The notes: generated from the sequence alone by a model not told the origin. Positions 10,440 to 17,706 are shown, numbered from the stretch's first letter. The stretch: 64,000 nt of DNA from Burkholderia sp. Bp9142 (GCF_003853415.1 NZ_QTPP01000005.1:186001-250000); one strand, 5' to 3'. Made by a program: numbers and translations.

Positions 10440-11933
10440 TCAGAAGCGCGGCAGGTCGGGGTGCGGCAGCAGCCCGCCGCGCACGTGCTGGCGACCGTAC
10501 TCCGCGCAGCGCGCGCGGGTCGGGATGCCCTTGTCGGGATTGAGCAGCCCGGCCGGATCGAACGCGCGCTTGACCGCGAAGAACGCATCGCGCTCCTGCG
10601 GCGAGAACTGTACGCACATCGAGTTGAGCTTTTCGATGCCGACGCCGTGCTCGCCCGTCACGCTGCCGCCGAATTCCACGCAGCATTCGAGGATTTCCGC
10701 GCCGAACTGCTCGGCGCGGTGCAGCTCGTCCGGATCGTTCGCGTTGTAGAGGATCAGCGGATGCATGTTGCCGTCGCCGGCATGGAACACGTTGATGCAG
10801 CGCAGCCCGTAGCGCGTCTCGAGCTGCTCGATGCGCGCGAGCAGCGGGCCGATCGCGCGGCGCGGCACGGTGCCGTCCATGCAGTAATAGTCGGCGGAAA
10901 TGCGCCCGGCGGCCGGGAACGCGTTCTTGCGGCCCGACCAGAAGCGCAGCCGCTCGCTTTCGTTGCGCGACACCTGGATGCGCGTCGCGCCGTGCTCGCG
11001 CAGCACCGCCGTCATGCGGACGATCTCCTCCGCGACTTCTTCCGGCGTGCCGTCCGATTCGCACAGCAGGATCGCCTTCGCGTCGAGGTCGTAGCCCGCG
11101 TGCGTGAACGCCTCGACGGCCTGCGTGGCCGGCTTGTCCATCATCTCGAGCCCGGCCGGGATGATGCCCGACGCGATGATCGCGGCGACCGCCTCGCCGC
11201 CCTTCACGACATCGTCGAAGCTCGCCATCACGAGCTGCGCGGTCTGCGGTTTCGGGATCAGCTTCACCGTGACCTCGGTGACGATCGCGAACATCCCTTC
11301 GCTGCCGATCATCACCGCGAGCAGGTCGAGGCCCGGCGTATCGAGGCCGAGCGAACCGAATTCGACGATCTCGCCGTCGATCGTGACCGCGCGCACGCGC
11401 ATCACGTTGTGCACGGTCAGCCCGTATTTCAGGCAGTGGACGCCGCCGGAATTTTCCGCGACGTTGCCGCCGATCGTGCAGGCGATCTGCGACGAAGGAT
11501 CGGGCGCGTAGTACAGCCCGTACGGTGAGGCGGCTTCCGAAATCGCGAGGTTGCGCACGCCGGGCTGCACGGTGGCCGTGCGCGCGTACGGATCGACCTC
11601 GACGATGCGCGTGAAGCGCGCGAGCGACAGCACGACGCCGTTCGCGACCGGCAGCGCGCCGCCGGACAGGCTCGTGCCCGCGCCGCGCGGCACGATCGGC
11701 ACTTCCATGCGGCGGCAGATCTGCACGATGCGCTGCACCTGCGATTCGGTTTCGGGCAGCGCGACCGCGAGCGGCAGCCGGCGGTACGCGGACAGGCCGT
11801 CACACTCGTACGGCGCGGTGTCTTCGTCACGGAACAGCAGGCAATGCGTCGGCAGCACGGCCATCAGCGCCTGCACGACTTCGCGCTGGCGCTGCGCGCG
11901 AGTCGCGCTCGACAGTTCGACGGAAGCGTTCAT
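10440..11933 (-). CDS. glcD: GlcD, glycolate oxidase catalytic flavoprotein subunit
   Basis: The 497-residue protein has a PCMH-type FAD domain (IVPRGAGTSLSGGALPVANG, then CTIGGNVAENSGG) and the C-terminal FAD-linked oxidase domain with NVFHAGDGNMHPLILYN and GSVTGEHGVGIEKL. These are hallmarks of GlcD, and the length is close to that of E. coli GlcD. It catalyses glycolate to glyoxylate oxidation (also D-lactate in vitro in relatives) with GlcE and GlcF. It lies 38 bp downstream of a related flavoenzyme gene, so all four may be co-transcribed. Confidence 0.93.
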   Translation of the reverse strand: MNASVELSSATRAQRQREVVQALMAVLPTHCLLFRDEDTAPYECDGLSAYRRLPLAVALPETESQVQRIVQICRRMEVPIVPRGAGTSLSGGALPVANGVVLSLARFTRIVEVDPYARTATVQPGVRNLAISEAASPYGLYYAPDPSSQIACTIGGNVAENSGGVHCLKYGLTVHNVMRVRAVTIDGEIVEFGSLGLDTPGLDLLAVMIGSEGMFAIVTEVTVKLIPKPQTAQLVMASFDDVVKGGEAVAAIIASGIIPAGLEMMDKPATQAVEAFTHAGYDLDAKAILLCESDGTPEEVAEEIVRMTAVLREHGATRIQVSRNESERLRFWSGRKNAFPAAGRISADYYCMDGTVPRRAIGPLLARIEQLETRYGLRCINVFHAGDGNMHPLILYNANDPDELHRAEQFGAEILECCVEFGGSVTGEHGVGIEKLNSMCVQFSPQERDAFFAVKRAFDPAGLLNPDKGIPTRARCAEYGRQHVRGGLLPHPDLPRF

Positions 11934-11971
11934 GGGGTCTCCTGCGGGCGGCGCAGCGGCGCGCCGGCGTG

Positions 11972-13408
11972 TCAGCACGTGAAGATCTTGCCGGGATTCA
12001 TCAGGTTGCGCGGATCGAGCGCGAGCTTGATCGCGCGCATCGCGTCGATGGCATGCTCGCCGTGCTCCTTCGGCAGGAAGCGCATCTTGTGCAGCCCGAC
12101 GCCGTGCTCGCCCGTGCAGGTGCCGCCGAGGCGCAGCGCGCGTTCGACGATCCGGTCGTTGATGCGCTCGGCTTCGTCGAGTTCCTCGGGCTTGTCGGGA
12201 TCGATCAGGATCGCGACGTGGAAATTGCCGTCGCCGACGTGGCCGACGATCGGGCAGGGCAGCGACGATGCGCGCAGGTCGGTTTCGGTCTCCTCGACGC
12301 ACGCGGCGAGTTGCGAGATCGGCACGCACACGTCGGTCGTCACCGCGCGGCAGCCGGGTTTCAGCTGCAGCATCGCGAAGTACGCGTTGTGGCGCGCGGC
12401 CCAGAGCCGCGTGCGGTCCTCGGGGCGGGTCGCCCATTCGAAGCCCTGGCCGTGATTCTGGCCCGCGAGCGCCTGCACGAGCTCGGCCTGTTCCTTCACG
12501 CCGGCTTCGGTGCCGTGGAATTCGAAGAACAGTGTCGGCGCTTCGGCGAGCGTCAGGTTCGAGTGGCGGTTGATCGAGCGCACCGCGAGCGCGTCGACGA
12601 ATTCGACGCGCGCGATCGGCACGCCGATCTGGATCGTCTCGATCACGGTGCGCACCGCGTCGCCCATCGACGGGAACGTGCAGATCGCGGCCGACACGGC
12701 TTCGGGCAGCGGATGCAGGCGCAGCGTGATCTCGGTGATCACGCCGAGCGTGCCTTCGGAACCGACGAACAGGCGCGTGAGGTCGTAGCCGGCCGACGAC
12801 TTGCGCGCGCGCGAGCCCGTCTTCACGACGCGGCCGTCGGCGAGCACGGCGGTCAGGCCGAGCACGTTCTCGCGCATCGTCCCGTAGCGCACGGCGTTGG
12901 TGCCCGATGCGCGGGTCGCGGTCATGCCGCCGATGCTGGCGTCGGCGCCCGGATCGATCGGGAAGAACAGGCCGGTGTCGCGCAGCGCCTCGTTGAGCGC
13001 CTTGCGCGTGATGCCCGGTTCGACCGTGACGGTCAGGTCTTCGGCGTTGATCGACAGCACGCGGTTCATTTCCGACAGGTCGAGCGATACGCCGCCGCGC
13101 ACGGCGAGCAAGTGGCCTTCGAGCGACGAGCCGGCGCCGTACGGGATCAGCGGCACGCTGTAGAGCGCGCACAGCGACACGACTTCGCGGACTTCATCGG
13201 CGCTGTGCGCGAACACGACGGCGTCGGGCAGTTGCGGATCGAACGGCGATTCGTCGCGGCCGTGATGGGCGCGGACGGCGTCGGCGGTCGACACGCGCGC
13301 GCCGAAGGCGGCGCGCAGCGCGTCGAGCATCGCGGGCGGGAGGGGGCGGCGCGTGGCGGCTGGCGGGGCAGCGTGATTCACGAATGTCTCCTGACGACTG
13401 CTTGTCAA
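11972..13408 (-). CDS. FAD-linked oxidase, D-lactate dehydrogenase (cytochrome) type
   Basis: This 478-residue protein has the same two-domain FAD-linked oxidase fold as GlcD but is a distinct paralogue. PCMH FAD motifs are IPYGAGSSLEGHLLAVRGG and GADASIGGMTATRASGTNAVRYGTM. The C-terminal domain has CPIVGHVGDGNFHVAILID and GGTCTGEHGVGLHKM. Overall the sequence resembles mitochondrial/bacterial D-lactate dehydrogenase (cytochrome) (LDHD/DLD1) more than GlcD. It would oxidise D-lactate or another D-2-hydroxy acid and feed electrons to cytochrome c or quinone. The exact substrate cannot be read from sequence. Placement before glcDEF suggests shared 2-hydroxy-acid use. Confidence 0.82.
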   Translation of the reverse strand: MTSSRQETFVNHAAPPAATRRPLPPAMLDALRAAFGARVSTADAVRAHHGRDESPFDPQLPDAVVFAHSADEVREVVSLCALYSVPLIPYGAGSSLEGHLLAVRGGVSLDLSEMNRVLSINAEDLTVTVEPGITRKALNEALRDTGLFFPIDPGADASIGGMTATRASGTNAVRYGTMRENVLGLTAVLADGRVVKTGSRARKSSAGYDLTRLFVGSEGTLGVITEITLRLHPLPEAVSAAICTFPSMGDAVRTVIETIQIGVPIARVEFVDALAVRSINRHSNLTLAEAPTLFFEFHGTEAGVKEQAELVQALAGQNHGQGFEWATRPEDRTRLWAARHNAYFAMLQLKPGCRAVTTDVCVPISQLAACVEETETDLRASSLPCPIVGHVGDGNFHVAILIDPDKPEELDEAERINDRIVERALRLGGTCTGEHGVGLHKMRFLPKEHGEHAIDAMRAIKLALDPRNLMNPGKIFTC

Positions 13409-13467
13409 AGTTTCGGTTCATTCTACGCTGCAACGTCCGCTGCGGCCCCCGCCGCGGGCTGCGATAA

Positions 13468-13483
13468 TTGCGTTGCAACGCAA
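13468..13483. repeat. 16-bp perfect palindrome between divergent genes
   Basis: TTGCGTTGCAACGCAA is a perfect inverted repeat in the 113-bp gap between the divergent D-lactate-dehydrogenase-type gene and the adenosyltransferase gene. It abuts GATAAT (13463-13468), a possible -10 for the latter, so it could be an operator. It shares the core CGTTGCAACG with the palindrome at 4217-4232. Confidence 0.6.
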
Positions 13484-13521
13484 CCGGGCCGCGTCGCGGC
13501 CGCGCACGAGAGGACATTCGC

Positions 13522-14073
13522 ATGGGCAACCGCTTGAGCAAGATCGCCACGCGCACGGGCGACGACGGCACCACCGGCCTCGGCGACGGGCGGCGCGTCG
13601 GCAAGGACGATGTACGGATCGCCGCGATCGGCGACGTCGACGAATTGAACTCGACCCTCGGCGTGCTGCTTGCCGAGCCGCTGCCGGACGACATTCGCAC
13701 CGCGCTCGTCACGATCCAGCACGACCTGTTCGATCTCGGCGGCGAGCTGTGCATTCCGGGCCACGCGGTGCTCGACGACACGCACCTCGCGCGCCTCGAC
13801 CGGTGGCTCGCCGACTACAACGCGACGCTGCCGCCGCTGAAGGAGTTCATCCTGCCGGCCGGCTCGCGCGCGGCGTCGCTTGCGCATGTCTGCCGGACGG
13901 TGTGCCGCCGCGCCGAGCGCTCGATCGTCGCGCTCGGGCGCACCGACACGCTCAATGATGCGCCGCGGCGGTACGTGAACCGGCTGTCGGACCTGCTGTT
14001 CGTGCTGGCGCGCGTGCTGAACCGCGCGGGTGGCGGCTCGGACGTGCTGTGGGAGCGCGGGCGCGTCCGCTGA
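13522..14073 (+). CDS. PduO-type ATP:cob(I)alamin adenosyltransferase
   Basis: The 183-residue protein begins GNRLSKIATRTGDDGTTGLGDGRRVGKDD, the N-terminal ATP-binding signature of the PduO family. It continues with DELNSTLG, and near the C-terminus NRLSDLLFVLARVLNR. It forms adenosylcobalamin from cob(I)alamin and ATP as a trimer. GAGAGGAC about 7 bp before the ATG at 13522 supports this start. No other cobalamin gene is nearby. The 16-bp palindrome just upstream may regulate it. Confidence 0.93.
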   Translation: MGNRLSKIATRTGDDGTTGLGDGRRVGKDDVRIAAIGDVDELNSTLGVLLAEPLPDDIRTALVTIQHDLFDLGGELCIPGHAVLDDTHLARLDRWLADYNATLPPLKEFILPAGSRAASLAHVCRTVCRRAERSIVALGRTDTLNDAPRRYVNRLSDLLFVLARVLNRAGGGSDVLWERGRVR

Positions 14074-14129
14074 CGCCCGGTGTCGTTTTTCCGCGCTGCG
14101 ACAATTTGCCCGAGGGGCGTCGATTTTTA

Positions 14130-14152
14130 AAGATGTATCGTATGTGCATGTT
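14130..14152 (+). promoter_or_regulatory. NsrR-like operator upstream of hmp
   Basis: AAGATGTATCG-T-ATGTGCATGTT is an imperfect 11-1-11 inverted repeat. Its arms (AAGATGTAT and, on the other strand, AACATGCAC) resemble the published NsrR motif built on AAGATGC/T. It lies 15 bp before the hmp start, where a nitric-oxide-sensitive repressor would block expression. No nsrR gene is in the window. Confidence 0.5.
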
Positions 14153-14167
14153 TAACGGAGAACGAAC

Positions 14168-15376
14168 ATGACCCACATCACCGCTGATCAGATGGCTCGC
14201 GTGAAGGCCACTGCCCCTGTCCTCGCCGTGCATGGCGCGACGATCACGAAGCATTTCTACCAGCGCATGTTCGCGCGGCATCCGGAATTGAAGAACCTGT
14301 TCAACCAGACGCACCAGAAGACCGGCAGCCAGCCGGAAACGCTCGCGAAGGCGGTCTATGCGTATGCGGCGAACATCGACAACCTCGGCGCGCTCGGCGG
14401 TGCGGTGTCGCACATCGCGCACAAGCACGCGAGCCTGAACATCCGCCCGGAGCATTACCCGATCGTCGGCGAGAACCTGCTCGCGTCGATCGTCGAGGTG
14501 CTCGGCGACGCGGTCGATGCGGAGACGCTCGAGGCATGGCGCGTCGCGTACGGCCAGCTCGCGCAGATCCTGATCGGCGCCGAGGCCGACCTGTACGCGG
14601 GCGCCGCGTGGAGCGGCTTCCGTCCGTTCAAGGTCGCCCGCAAGGTGCGTGAAAGCGACGAGATCACGTCGTTCTACTTGACGCCCGCCGACGGCGGCGA
14701 GGCGCCGACCTTCGAGCCGGGCCAGTACATCACGGTGAAGCGCTTCGTGGGCGATCTCGGCGTCGACCAGCCGCGCCAGTACAGCCTGTCCGACGCGCCG
14801 CACGGCAAGTGGCTGCGCATCTCGGTGAAGCGCGAGGCCGGCCAGCCGGAAGCGATCCCGGCCGGCAAGGTATCGACGCTGATGCATGACGGCGTGGAGG
14901 AGGGCGCGATCGTCGAGGTGACCGCGCCGATGGGCGAATTCTCGCTGAAGCGCGGCGTCGATACGCCGGTCGTGCTGATCTCCGGCGGCGTCGGCCTGAC
15001 GCCGATGGTGTCGATGGTATCGACGCTGGCCGGCGAGGGCAGCCGGCGTGAGGTGCGGTTCGTCCACGCATGCCGGTCGGGCGCGGTGCATGCGTTCCGC
15101 GACTGGCTGAACGATACGGTGCGCGAACACGCCAACTTCAAGCGCACGGTGCTGTACGAACTGGTCGGCCCGAACGACCGTGTCGGCGTCGATCACGACC
15201 TCGAGGGGCGCCTGACGCCGGAGCGCGTGAAGCACTATGCGCTGGTGCCGGATGCCGACTACTACATCTGCGGCCCGATCGCGTTCATGAAGGCGCAACG
15301 CGATGCATTGGTCGCGCTCGGCGTCGCGCCGGAGCGCATCAATACCGAGATCTTCGGCTCGGGTGCGCTCGAGTGA
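14168..15376 (+). CDS. hmp: Hmp, flavohaemoglobin nitric oxide dioxygenase
   Basis: The 402-residue protein has a globin domain (residues about 1-140, with KHASLNIRPEHYPIVGENLL around the proximal haem histidine). A ferredoxin-reductase-like FAD domain follows (PRQYSLSDAPHGKWLRISVK), then an NAD domain (VVLISGGVGLTPMVSM and YICGPIAFMKAQRDAL). It converts nitric oxide, oxygen and NAD(P)H to nitrate, protecting cytochrome oxidases and Fe-S enzymes. ACGGAGAACGAAC precedes the ATG. An NsrR-like site lies immediately upstream. It is a single-gene unit ending at a terminator. Confidence 0.97.
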   Translation: MTHITADQMARVKATAPVLAVHGATITKHFYQRMFARHPELKNLFNQTHQKTGSQPETLAKAVYAYAANIDNLGALGGAVSHIAHKHASLNIRPEHYPIVGENLLASIVEVLGDAVDAETLEAWRVAYGQLAQILIGAEADLYAGAAWSGFRPFKVARKVRESDEITSFYLTPADGGEAPTFEPGQYITVKRFVGDLGVDQPRQYSLSDAPHGKWLRISVKREAGQPEAIPAGKVSTLMHDGVEEGAIVEVTAPMGEFSLKRGVDTPVVLISGGVGLTPMVSMVSTLAGEGSRREVRFVHACRSGAVHAFRDWLNDTVREHANFKRTVLYELVGPNDRVGVDHDLEGRLTPERVKHYALVPDADYYICGPIAFMKAQRDALVALGVAPERINTEIFGSGALE

Positions 15377-15413
15377 GAGCCTGACGGCCGGTTTCGGCCA
15401 AGGCAATGAGAAA

Positions 15414-15434
15414 GCCCGGCGCGAGCCGGGTTTT
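15414..15434 (+). terminator. Terminator after hmp
   Basis: CCCGGC-GCGA-GCCGGG is followed by TTTTG. The A run on the other side may also help end the convergent vapC transcript. Confidence 0.7.
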
Positions 15435-15455
15435 GATTTTGTGGCGGGCAGCGCG

Positions 15456-15845
15456 TCAGGCGCGCAGCATCAGCGTGGCGTGATAGCGCCACACCTTGGG
15501 ATCGGCGCTGACGAGCGGCATGCCTTCATGGAGTGCCTGCGCGACCATCACGCGGTCGAACGGATCGGCATGATCCGGAAAATCGGGCAGTGCGGCGACA
15601 CCTTCGACGTGATCGCTGCTGATCGGCAATTCCGCAAAACCGGCGAGCCGGAATGCCGAACGCGCATCGCGTGGATGGACGGGCAGATTGCCTTTGCGGT
15701 ATTTGATCGCGATTTCCCAGATGGACGCGGCGCTAACGTACAGCGTGTTTTCAGGATGTTCGATCAATGCGGCCGCGGTCGCCGAAAGTTGAGGCACGCC
15801 TTCAGCCGCCCATAGTGCGATGTGCGTATCGAGCAGCAGTTTCAC
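15456..15845 (-). CDS. vapC: VapC-type PIN-domain toxin
   Basis: The 129-residue PIN-domain protein starts MKLLLDTHIALW with the first acidic residue (Asp6). It then has SIWEIAIKYRKG (Glu) and HADPFDRVMVAQALHEGMPLVSADPK with the further conserved acidic residues. Such proteins are Mg-dependent ribonucleases that cleave specific RNAs and are neutralised by the paired antitoxin. Its start overlaps the antitoxin stop by 4 bp, the usual coupled order of antitoxin then toxin. The subtype resembles the PIN toxins paired with Phd/YefM-like antitoxins. No truncation is visible, so it may be functional. Confidence 0.88.
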   Translation of the reverse strand: MKLLLDTHIALWAAEGVPQLSATAAALIEHPENTLYVSAASIWEIAIKYRKGNLPVHPRDARSAFRLAGFAELPISSDHVEGVAALPDFPDHADPFDRVMVAQALHEGMPLVSADPKVWRYHATLMLRA

Positions 15846-16111
15846 GGTGCGAGTCCCTCTTTCGAGCTCGCGTCGAAGTCGGCGGCGATCGATTCATCGC
15901 CGGCATTGAATGCCTCGACGGTTGTCGGGATGTTCAGCCCGGCAAGCAACTGACGGGCTGCACCGATCCGTTTTGGCGCAGCATAAGGAACGATCCGGGC
16001 AACCGGATGACCATTGCGGGCGATCACGACTTCGGATTCGCGCCCCAGTTCAAGCGCTTCGACGAGGCTTGAGAGCCGCGACTTGGCATCGTGCATGTTG
16101 ACGGTCGGCAT
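15842..16111 (-). CDS. vapB: Phd/YefM-family antitoxin paired with VapC
   Basis: From the ATG at 16111 the protein has 89 residues. AAGGAGG lies 6 bp before this ATG, whereas the in-frame GTG at 16117 would overlap it, so I prefer 16111. The N-terminus PTVNMHDAKSRLSSLVEALELGRESEVVIARNGHPVARI is the classic Phd/YefM DNA-binding and dimerisation fold. The C-terminal tail is expected to wrap the toxin. The antitoxin probably represses its own promoter through the direct repeats at 16126-16148. Confidence 0.87.
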   Translation of the reverse strand: MPTVNMHDAKSRLSSLVEALELGRESEVVIARNGHPVARIVPYAAPKRIGAARQLLAGLNIPTTVEAFNAGDESIAADFDASSKEGLAP

Positions 16112-16125
16112 GGTCACCCTCCTTG

Positions 16126-16148
16126 GTTAGCTAGATAATGTTAGCTAG
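16126..16148 (-). promoter_or_regulatory. Probable vapBC operator and -10 region
   Basis: GTTAGCTAG occurs twice, at 16126-16134 and 16140-16148, separated by ATAAT; each copy contains the palindrome TAGCTA. On the minus strand the spacer forms CATTAT, a plausible -10. The repeats lie 15 bp upstream of the antitoxin start and are AT-rich against the surrounding sequence, as expected for autoregulation by the antitoxin-toxin complex. Confidence 0.6.
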
Positions 16149-16172
16149 TCTAGCAGAGCGAAACGACGACCG

Positions 16173-16226
16173 CAGGCTGGCCGCATGACCAATCCGCCGC
16201 CAGGCGGGGTCATGCGGTTCAGCCTG
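16173..16226 (-). terminator. Long hairpin downstream of aroG
   Basis: CAGGCTGGCCGCATGACC (16173-16190) is nearly complementary to GGTCATGCGGTTCAGCCTG (16208-16226), and a small CCGCC/GGCGG hairpin sits in the loop. It begins 10 bp after the aroG stop on the minus strand. There is no strong T tract, so it may be a weak terminator or a 3'-end stabiliser rather than a canonical terminator. Confidence 0.5.
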
Positions 16227-16236
16227 TTTGCGCCCG

Positions 16237-17310
16237 TCAGTTGCCGCTGCCGCGCGCGACGCGGCGTGCCTTCACCGATTCCGCGAGGCCTTCGAGCACC
16301 TTCACGCTGTCGTCCCACGCGATGCACGCGTCGGTGATGCTCTGGCCGTAGGTCAGCGGGCAGCCTTCCTTCAGGTCCTGGCGCCCCTCGACGAGGTGCG
16401 ACTCGATCATCACGCCGACGATGCGCTCGTCGCCGGCCGCGACCTGGCGGCCGATGTCCGCGCACACGGGGATCTGGTTCTCGTGCTTCTTCGAGCTGTT
16501 CGCGTGGCTCGCGTCGATCATCAGACGCGCGGCGAGGCCGGCCTTGCCGATGTCCGCGCACGCGGCGTTCACGCTGTCCGCGTCGTAGTTCGGCGTCTTG
16601 CCGCCGCGCAGGATCACGTGGCAGTCTTCATTGCCGGCCGTCGACACGATCGCCGAGTGGCCGCCCTTGGTCACCGACAGGAAATGGTGTGGCTGCGACG
16701 CGGCCTTGATCGCGTCGACCGCGATCTTCACGTTGCCGTCGGTGCCGTTCTTGAAGCCGACCGGGCACGACAGCCCCGACGCCAGTTCGCGGTGCACCTG
16801 CGACTCGGTCGTGCGCGCGCCGATCGCGCCCCACGAGATCAGGTCGGCGATGTACTGCGGGCTGATCATGTCGAGGTATTCGGTCGCGGCCGGCAGCCCC
16901 ATCTCGTTGATCTGCAGCAGCAGTTCACGCGCGGTGCGCAGCCCTTCGTTGATCTTGAAGCTGTTGTCCAGGTGCGGATCGTTGATGAGCCCCTTCCAGC
17001 CGACCGTCGTGCGCGGCTTCTCGAAGTACACGCGCATCACGATTTCCAGTTCGCCCGCGAAGCGCTCGCGCTCCTTCACGAGCCGCCCCGCATACTCGAT
17101 CGCCGCCTTCGTATCGTGGATCGAGCACGGCCCGATCACGACGATCAGCCGGTCGTCCATCCCGTGCAGGATGCGGTGCATCGACTGGCGCGAGTTGTAG
17201 ATCAGCTCGGACGCGGCCTCGGAGCACGCGAATTCGCGGATCAGGTGGGCGGGCGGCGTCAGTTCCTTGAGTTCGCGAATGCGGACGTCGTCGGTATTGT
17301 GCGGGGGCAT
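16237..17310 (-). CDS. aroG: AroG, 3-deoxy-7-phosphoheptulonate (DAHP) synthase, class I
   Basis: The 357-residue protein matches the AroG/F/H family: VVIGPCSIHDTKAAIEYAG, RVYFEKPRTTVGWKGLINDP, KNGTDGNVKIAVDA, HVILRGGKTPNYD and LMIDASHANSSKKHENQ. It condenses phosphoenolpyruvate with erythrose-4-phosphate, the first step to chorismate, Phe, Tyr and Trp. The start MPPHNTDDVRIRELKEL is preceded by AAGGAGAAAC. The long leader contains an aromatic-codon leader ORF and a strong terminator, so transcription is probably controlled by attenuation in addition to any feedback inhibition of the enzyme. Which amino acid inhibits the enzyme cannot be told from sequence alone. Confidence 0.96.
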   Translation of the reverse strand: MPPHNTDDVRIRELKELTPPAHLIREFACSEAASELIYNSRQSMHRILHGMDDRLIVVIGPCSIHDTKAAIEYAGRLVKERERFAGELEIVMRVYFEKPRTTVGWKGLINDPHLDNSFKINEGLRTARELLLQINEMGLPAATEYLDMISPQYIADLISWGAIGARTTESQVHRELASGLSCPVGFKNGTDGNVKIAVDAIKAASQPHHFLSVTKGGHSAIVSTAGNEDCHVILRGGKTPNYDADSVNAACADIGKAGLAARLMIDASHANSSKKHENQIPVCADIGRQVAAGDERIVGVMIESHLVEGRQDLKEGCPLTYGQSITDACIAWDDSVKVLEGLAESVKARRVARGSGN

Positions 17311-17438
17311 GCTGTTTCTCCTTGTTTCCGGGCGCCGTTCGGTCAGTGGGCGTGCGGCAGATTCATCAATTCAGCTGATTCAGTGGTTTCGGTCGGGGCC
17401 GCGGGGCCCGCTGCGCAGCGACCGGGTGGCGAAGGGCG

Positions 17439-17471
17439 AAAAAAAACCGCCGGGTTCGCCGGCGGTTTTTT
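17439..17471 (-). terminator. Attenuator-type terminator in the aroG leader
   Basis: On the minus strand A6-CCGCCGG pairs perfectly with CCGGCGG-T6 around a 5-nt loop (13 bp) and is followed by eight consecutive T residues. It lies 128 bp upstream of the aroG start and 29 bp after the stop of an aromatic-rich leader ORF. A terminator for tldD is already present farther upstream, so this one most likely acts on aroG. Confidence 0.85.
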
Positions 17472-17500
17472 CGGGAATTTCGGTTGCGCTTCACGCGCCA

Positions 17501-17566
17501 TCAACCCTCTCGATCCGCCAGCGGTCTGAGATGCCAAAAAAAGTAAAAATAAAACTTGGCGGACAT
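17501..17566 (-). CDS. Predicted aroG leader peptide (21 residues, Phe/Tyr/Trp-rich)
   Basis: An ATG at 17566 opens a 21-codon ORF beginning MSAKFYFYFFWHLRP and stopping at TGA 17501-17503. Seven consecutive codons are aromatic (F-Y-F-Y-F-F-W), covering all three end products of the pathway that AroG starts. It follows a good promoter by about 30 nt and precedes a terminator. CCGCCA (17562-17557) can pair with TGGCGG (17520-17515); the latter, extended as CTGGCGG, can instead pair with the CCGCCGG 5' arm of the terminator. These are the protector, antiterminator and terminator states of attenuation. The ribosome binding site is weak. Confidence 0.8.
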   Translation of the reverse strand: MSAKFYFYFFWHLRPLADREG

Positions 17567-17603
17567 GACGGAGATTCGGTTCGTCAAAAAAGTTGATTCG
17601 GAA

Positions 17604-17632
17604 TTTATACCGCGTCGCCGGTCGGCTGGCAA
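17604..17632 (-). promoter_or_regulatory. Predicted promoter of the aroG leader transcript
   Basis: Reading the minus strand, TTGCCA (17632-17627), exactly 17 bp, then TATAAA (17609-17604). Transcription would start near 17597 and give a leader of roughly 290 nt before aroG, including the aromatic-rich ORF and the attenuator. It sits just downstream of the tldD terminator. Confidence 0.65.
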
Positions 17633-17644
17633 CCGGGGATGCTC

Positions 17645-17694
17645 AAAAATGCGGACAATCCGCGCGTATTCGTCAAAATGCGCGGATTGTCTGC
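17645..17694 (-). terminator. Terminator of tldD
   Basis: On the minus strand a 15-bp stem pairs 17694-17680 with 17665-17651, with one G:U pair, and is followed by five T residues (17649-17645). It begins 13 bp after the tldD stop. Confidence 0.8.
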
Positions 17695-17706
17695 GCCGCG
17701 ATGCGG

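Noticed and set aside
9081..11528. 815-codon plus-strand frame opposite glcDE
   Set aside because: Shadow frame of glcD and glcE with low-complexity Arg/Ala composition and no motif.
17343..17537. 64-codon minus-strand ORF in the aroG leader starting MASQTAGG
   Set aside because: Runs through the terminator hairpin with no ribosome site or motif; the short aromatic-rich ORF in another frame explains the region better.
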